NCBI GenBank assembly: GCA_964537285.1
Contig: CAZHZT010000011.1
Location: 4,128 to 68,127 of the forward strand
Source: CAZHZT01 sp964537285
GTDB lineage: Bacteria > Bacteroidota > Bacteroidia > Chitinophagales > Saprospiraceae
Reading direction: 5' to 3'
DNA length: 64,000 bases
The notes beneath the pieces are model-generated. The model had not been told where the DNA came from. It did no database searches and was given only the letters and a program-made list of their open reading frames with translations. This document shows positions 61,175-64,000 of this stretch, in pieces. Numbering within the stretch: position 1 is the stretch's first letter; every line of letters starts with the position of its first letter. The translations under genes were made by a program, and so were the position numbers.

Positions 61175-62311
61175 TTAAACCTGTAAGTTTTTAAAATTAA
61201 TTACTTTTCGAGTATTTAAATGATGCCGGATAAATAAAATTATTGCTAACATAATCAATGCTAATCCTTGATGAATTACACCAAATGCGATCGGAATACG
61301 CCCAATACTATTGATTACAGTTAAAATTCCTAAGCAAATTTGAATTACCAACACAATTACTAACAAAAGCCTGCTCAATCTCAAGGGGTTAGTCATAGAA
61401 ACCTTCCCAATATCAAAGAAAAATTTAATAATAACAGCTACCAGAAGATAGGCCGTGAATCTGTGAAAAACCTGAACCCAGGCTTTTACAGCAGCCGATG
61501 GTTCATAGTTAATAATGGCATCTACTGTAATTCCTGAAGAATCATTTAAAGCCCTAAAAAAGCCATCAGCCTGTATAAAAAATGGGTAGTGAGGGTGTAC
61601 CAAACCAGCCTTCATTCCGGCCATCAAGCCTCCAAATAAAATTTGAATAATTAAAATCCCCAACACCCAGTTAGAAAACCTCCTTACGGGAGCATATTCT
61701 GGATTGTAAGCAGGTTCCTGGGATGCCTTTAAGTAAGTGACAAACAGATACCCGAAAAGGCTTGTGGCTATGCCTAAATGAATAACAAGTTTGTACGCGC
61801 TTACCCAGGTTCTTTGATCGTTGTTCAAACCACTGGCTACCATTATCCAACCAAAAGTAGCCGCCGTAGCAGCCAGCAGGAAAACAATGCCCAATCTTTT
61901 CAGTAAGCTCGCGGATATCATCTTCTTATAAAGGAAATAGACTAAAGGAATTGCAAATACAAATCCCATCATTCTTGCCCAAAGCCGATGGAAATATTCC
62001 CAGAAAAAAATTACCTTAAACTCTTGCAACGACATGTCTGCGTGGAGAGATGAGTACTGCTTATTTGCCGCCTCTTTGTATTTATCAAATGCTATTAGCC
62101 ATTCCTCTTGATTCAGTGGTGGAAGCGTTCCCTGTATCACGGCCCACTCAGTAATCGATAAACCGGAATCTGTTAACCTCGTAACTCCTCCGATAAAAAC
62201 CTGACCAAATACTAAAACTACTCCCAATAACAGCCAAGTCCGAACTACTCGCGGTGCCAGTATAGTACGCTTATTATCCTCAATTTTTCTATCAATGATT
62301 ACCTGATTCAT
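61175..62311 (-). CDS. ctaA: Heme A synthase (COX15/CtaA)
   Basis: 378 residues, eight hydrophobic helices. Oxidises the methyl group of heme O to make heme A for aa3 oxidases, in the inner membrane. Heme-liganding histidines are in WEYFHRLWARMMG, LVIHLGIA, VFHRFTAYL and GVIHQGLAL; the N-terminal GGVTRLTDSGLSI is a family signature. Full length, with no partner cta genes beside it. Confidence 0.95.
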   Translation of the reverse strand: MNQVIIDRKIEDNKRTILAPRVVRTWLLLGVVLVFGQVFIGGVTRLTDSGLSITEWAVIQGTLPPLNQEEWLIAFDKYKEAANKQYSSLHADMSLQEFKVIFFWEYFHRLWARMMGFVFAIPLVYFLYKKMISASLLKRLGIVFLLAATAATFGWIMVASGLNNDQRTWVSAYKLVIHLGIATSLFGYLFVTYLKASQEPAYNPEYAPVRRFSNWVLGILIIQILFGGLMAGMKAGLVHPHYPFFIQADGFFRALNDSSGITVDAIINYEPSAAVKAWVQVFHRFTAYLLVAVIIKFFFDIGKVSMTNPLRLSRLLLVIVLVIQICLGILTVINSIGRIPIAFGVIHQGLALIMLAIILFIRHHLNTRKVINFKNLQV

Positions 62312-63028
62312 TTATCTTTTTTACAACTAACACTAACGATAAAATATCTGTTATAAATCAGACCTTATTTTGAATAAATCTAAATAAAAATTCATAAACT
62401 CCCTTTTTCCACATATCTATAATAATAAATAATAGATTTTAAAAATTTTTTTATCCTTCTTATTATCATCAGTCGTGTTAACTATGTGCAAAAAAAATGT
62501 AAATAAAATGAAAATATATTTTTACATAAACTACAAACGTCTTGTCCACGATAATTAACAACCTAAGAACTTTATAATGAACGGATTGATTATTTCTTCA
62601 CATAATATTGCAGAGCTATGCTAACATTGTTGAAAACTTCAGACCTACGTTAATAAGCATGCAAGCGATGTTTATTTATTAACTGTATGTAAACAATTTT
62701 GAAGCTTTTCCCGCTTTCATTGGAATACCCACCCATCAATTGTTAGTAGTTGTTGACATATGCACGCCTTATTCCACACCTTTCCACTTGTTTACTCGCT
62801 AAATTCACATGAATTAATTCCTATAAATTAAAATTACAAAATAATTAGCTCAGGTTTTTCATGGTATTAATTTATTGTTAATAATCTGTTGAAATCTTAT
62901 ACTACCCAATCTTAACTTCTTAATATTGTAGCTCTTTATAAAAACGTATTCAACAAAAAGGCGTTTCTAGTGAATTGTAATTGTGGAAAATCCTGATTCC
63001 GGATAAGTGGATTATAACTTGTATAAAA
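62312..63028. other. AT-rich 717-bp region with DnaA-box-like sites: oriC candidate
   Basis: No gene found. Compared with TTATNCACA there are TTTTCCACA (62405-62413), reverse TTTTGCACA (62485-62493), TTGTCCACG (62542-62550), TTCTTCACA (62594-62602), TATTCCACA (62770-62778), AAATTCACA (62801-62809) and reverse TTTTCCACA (62982-62990), each one or two bases from consensus, in very AT-rich DNA. A perfect box lies at 61021. Two parS sites are 6 kb away. Unlike other gaps, it has no palindromic repeat. Confidence 0.4.
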
Positions 63029-63481
63029 ATGAGAGTAGTTATTCAAAAGGTAGAAGAAGCAAATGTTAAAGTTGATGGTGAAATTGTAGGAGCAATCAAT
63101 AATGGCTTAATGATTCTGCTGGGAGTAGAGGATAAGGACGGCCCCGAAGACATAGAGTGGTTATCAAAAAAAATAGTGAACCTGAGGATCTTCCTTGATG
63201 AAAATGATGTAATGAATTTATCCGTAAAAGATGTTGATGGTGAAATATTGGTGGTAAGTCAGTTTACCTTACATGCCAGCACAAAAAAAGGCAATCGCCC
63301 ATCTTATATAAAAGCAGCTAAACCGGATATTGCCATCCCCATGTATGAGGCATTTGTTGAAACGCTGGAAGAAAAGCTTGGCAAGAAAATTCCTACCGGA
63401 GTATTTGGTGGTTACATGAAAGTTAGCCTTGTAAATAACGGCCCGGTCACTATTATTATTGACTCTAAAAATAAAGAATAA
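63029..63481 (+). CDS. dtd: D-aminoacyl-tRNA deacylase
   Basis: 150 residues from ATG 63029 (MRVVIQKVEEANVKVDG), the conserved start of the family; the frame is open upstream to a TTG at 62981 but that lies outside the family's boundary. Hydrolyses D-aminoacyl-tRNAs, correcting mischarging. Active-site motifs VVSQFTLHASTKKGNRPSY and NNGPVTIIID are both present. The next gene's ATG follows its stop without a gap. Confidence 0.95.
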   Translation: MRVVIQKVEEANVKVDGEIVGAINNGLMILLGVEDKDGPEDIEWLSKKIVNLRIFLDENDVMNLSVKDVDGEILVVSQFTLHASTKKGNRPSYIKAAKPDIAIPMYEAFVETLEEKLGKKIPTGVFGGYMKVSLVNNGPVTIIIDSKNKE

Positions 63482-63826
63482 ATGACTATCCAGGAAGCTC
63501 AAGCTAAAGTTGATAAATGGATAAACAGCATTGGCATTCGCTATTTTAACGAACTGACCAATATGGCTATTTTAACTGAAGAAGTCGGTGAAATAGCTCG
63601 CTTAATGGCAAGAATTTATGGCGAACAATCCTTCAAATCTACTGATGATGAGCAGAAAGCCAAAGAACTCCTGTCGGATGAGTTCGCTGATGTACTTTTT
63701 GTATTGATCTGCCTGGCAAACCAGACAGGGGTAGATTTGGAAAAAGCATTGATTAATAACCTGAAGAAAAAAACCGAAAGAGACGCGAAACGGCATGCAG
63801 CAAATACTAAACTAAAGGACCTTTAG
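63482..63826 (+). CDS. MazG-like nucleotide pyrophosphohydrolase
   Basis: 114 residues. All-alpha NTP pyrophosphatase of the MazG superfamily, with the metal-binding EExxE (TEEVGEIARL) and downstream ExxD helix (SDEFADVLFVLICLA). Likely removes abnormal nucleotides from the pool. Starts exactly after the dtd stop, so the two quality-control enzymes share an operon. Confidence 0.9.
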   Translation: MTIQEAQAKVDKWINSIGIRYFNELTNMAILTEEVGEIARLMARIYGEQSFKSTDDEQKAKELLSDEFADVLFVLICLANQTGVDLEKALINNLKKKTERDAKRHAANTKLKDL

Positions 63827-64000
63827 TTAAACATGAGTCATCCCGGATTTTCAGGAACTTCATGTTGTCCCTGCAATTATAAAAAGGTGCAGTAATCAAT
63901 ACTTTCGGACCGGCCTTATTCAATTTAGCTTTTTGAAAGGCTGGAAGCCGTTAAAAAATGAATACTGTTTGAGCCGACGTAAGGAGGCGAGTTTATTCAT
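63827..64000. other. Right edge, non-coding
   Basis: No gene is supported. The last bases (CGTAAGGAGGCGAGTTTATT and before) look like the start of another palindromic element that continues outside the window, but the other arm is not visible. Confidence 0.35.

Noticed and set aside
1..64000. tRNA or rRNA genes
   Set aside because: I saw no cloverleaf-like or rRNA-like sequence in any gap, though a reading by eye can miss a tRNA.

Overview
The window is one contiguous piece of a Bacteroidota chromosome of moderate-to-low GC. Signs of the phylum are a T6SSiii-type type VI secretion locus (TssN, TssR, no TssJ/L/M), a protein with a type IX secretion C-terminal sorting domain, TAnnTTTG-type -7 promoter boxes, a one-cysteine DksA/TraR protein next to lspA, and class 2 pyrD. 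The palindrome-rich intergenic DNA makes me think of Saprospiria-like genomes, but that is only an impression.

Left half (1-30346, all + strand): a large type VI secretion locus. It opens inside tssC, then hcp, vgrG, a VgrG-tail protein, two DUF2169 proteins bracketing a PAAR-like protein with a hydrophobic extension, three small proteins, tssE, tssF, tssG, tssN and tssK. Next come an FHA protein, a PP2C phosphatase and a transmembrane Ser/Thr kinase, which look like a phospho-switch of the kind known from proteobacterial T6SS. A tightly packed run follows: PKD-like lipoprotein, a long Ig/PKD protein with a T9SS sorting domain, a beta-barrel-like protein, TssR, a MacB-type ABC ATPase/permease pair, a cysteine-rich lipoprotein (TssQ-like candidate) and an unrecognised 244-residue protein. 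This combination is the most system-like novelty in the window.

Middle and right (30.6-64 kb): housekeeping genes. They are nadC, pyrD, a CRP/FNR regulator, dnaX, a giant cyclase/AAA/TPR protein coupled to a YjiK-like protein, a dksA-like gene, lspA, two ArsR regulators, tsaB, an S41 protease, two alpha/beta hydrolases, a membrane adenylate cyclase, uvrB, a DUF2147 protein, an alkyltransferase-like protein, a TrpF-like protein, thrB, thrC, an M1 peptidase, ctaA, dtd and a MazG-like pyrophosphohydrolase. Two cyclases plus a CRP-like regulator suggest cyclic-nucleotide signalling.

Two features point to proximity to the replication origin. Two perfect 16-bp ParB-binding parS sequences lie at 56337 (inside thrC) and 56857 (inside a 38-bp palindrome). 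An AT-rich 717-bp gap at 62312-63028 carries several DnaA-box-like sequences.

The intergenic spaces hold an unusual density of palindromic elements in several families, which I call A to F. Family A (about 110 bp, ends GTTCTTTGACA/TGTCAAAGAAC) occurs about a dozen times, whole or shortened. One half copy sits inside a family B element. Families C and D lie in 5' leaders between a TAnnTTTG box and the start codon. I saw no tRNA, rRNA, CRISPR array, IS transposase or prophage.
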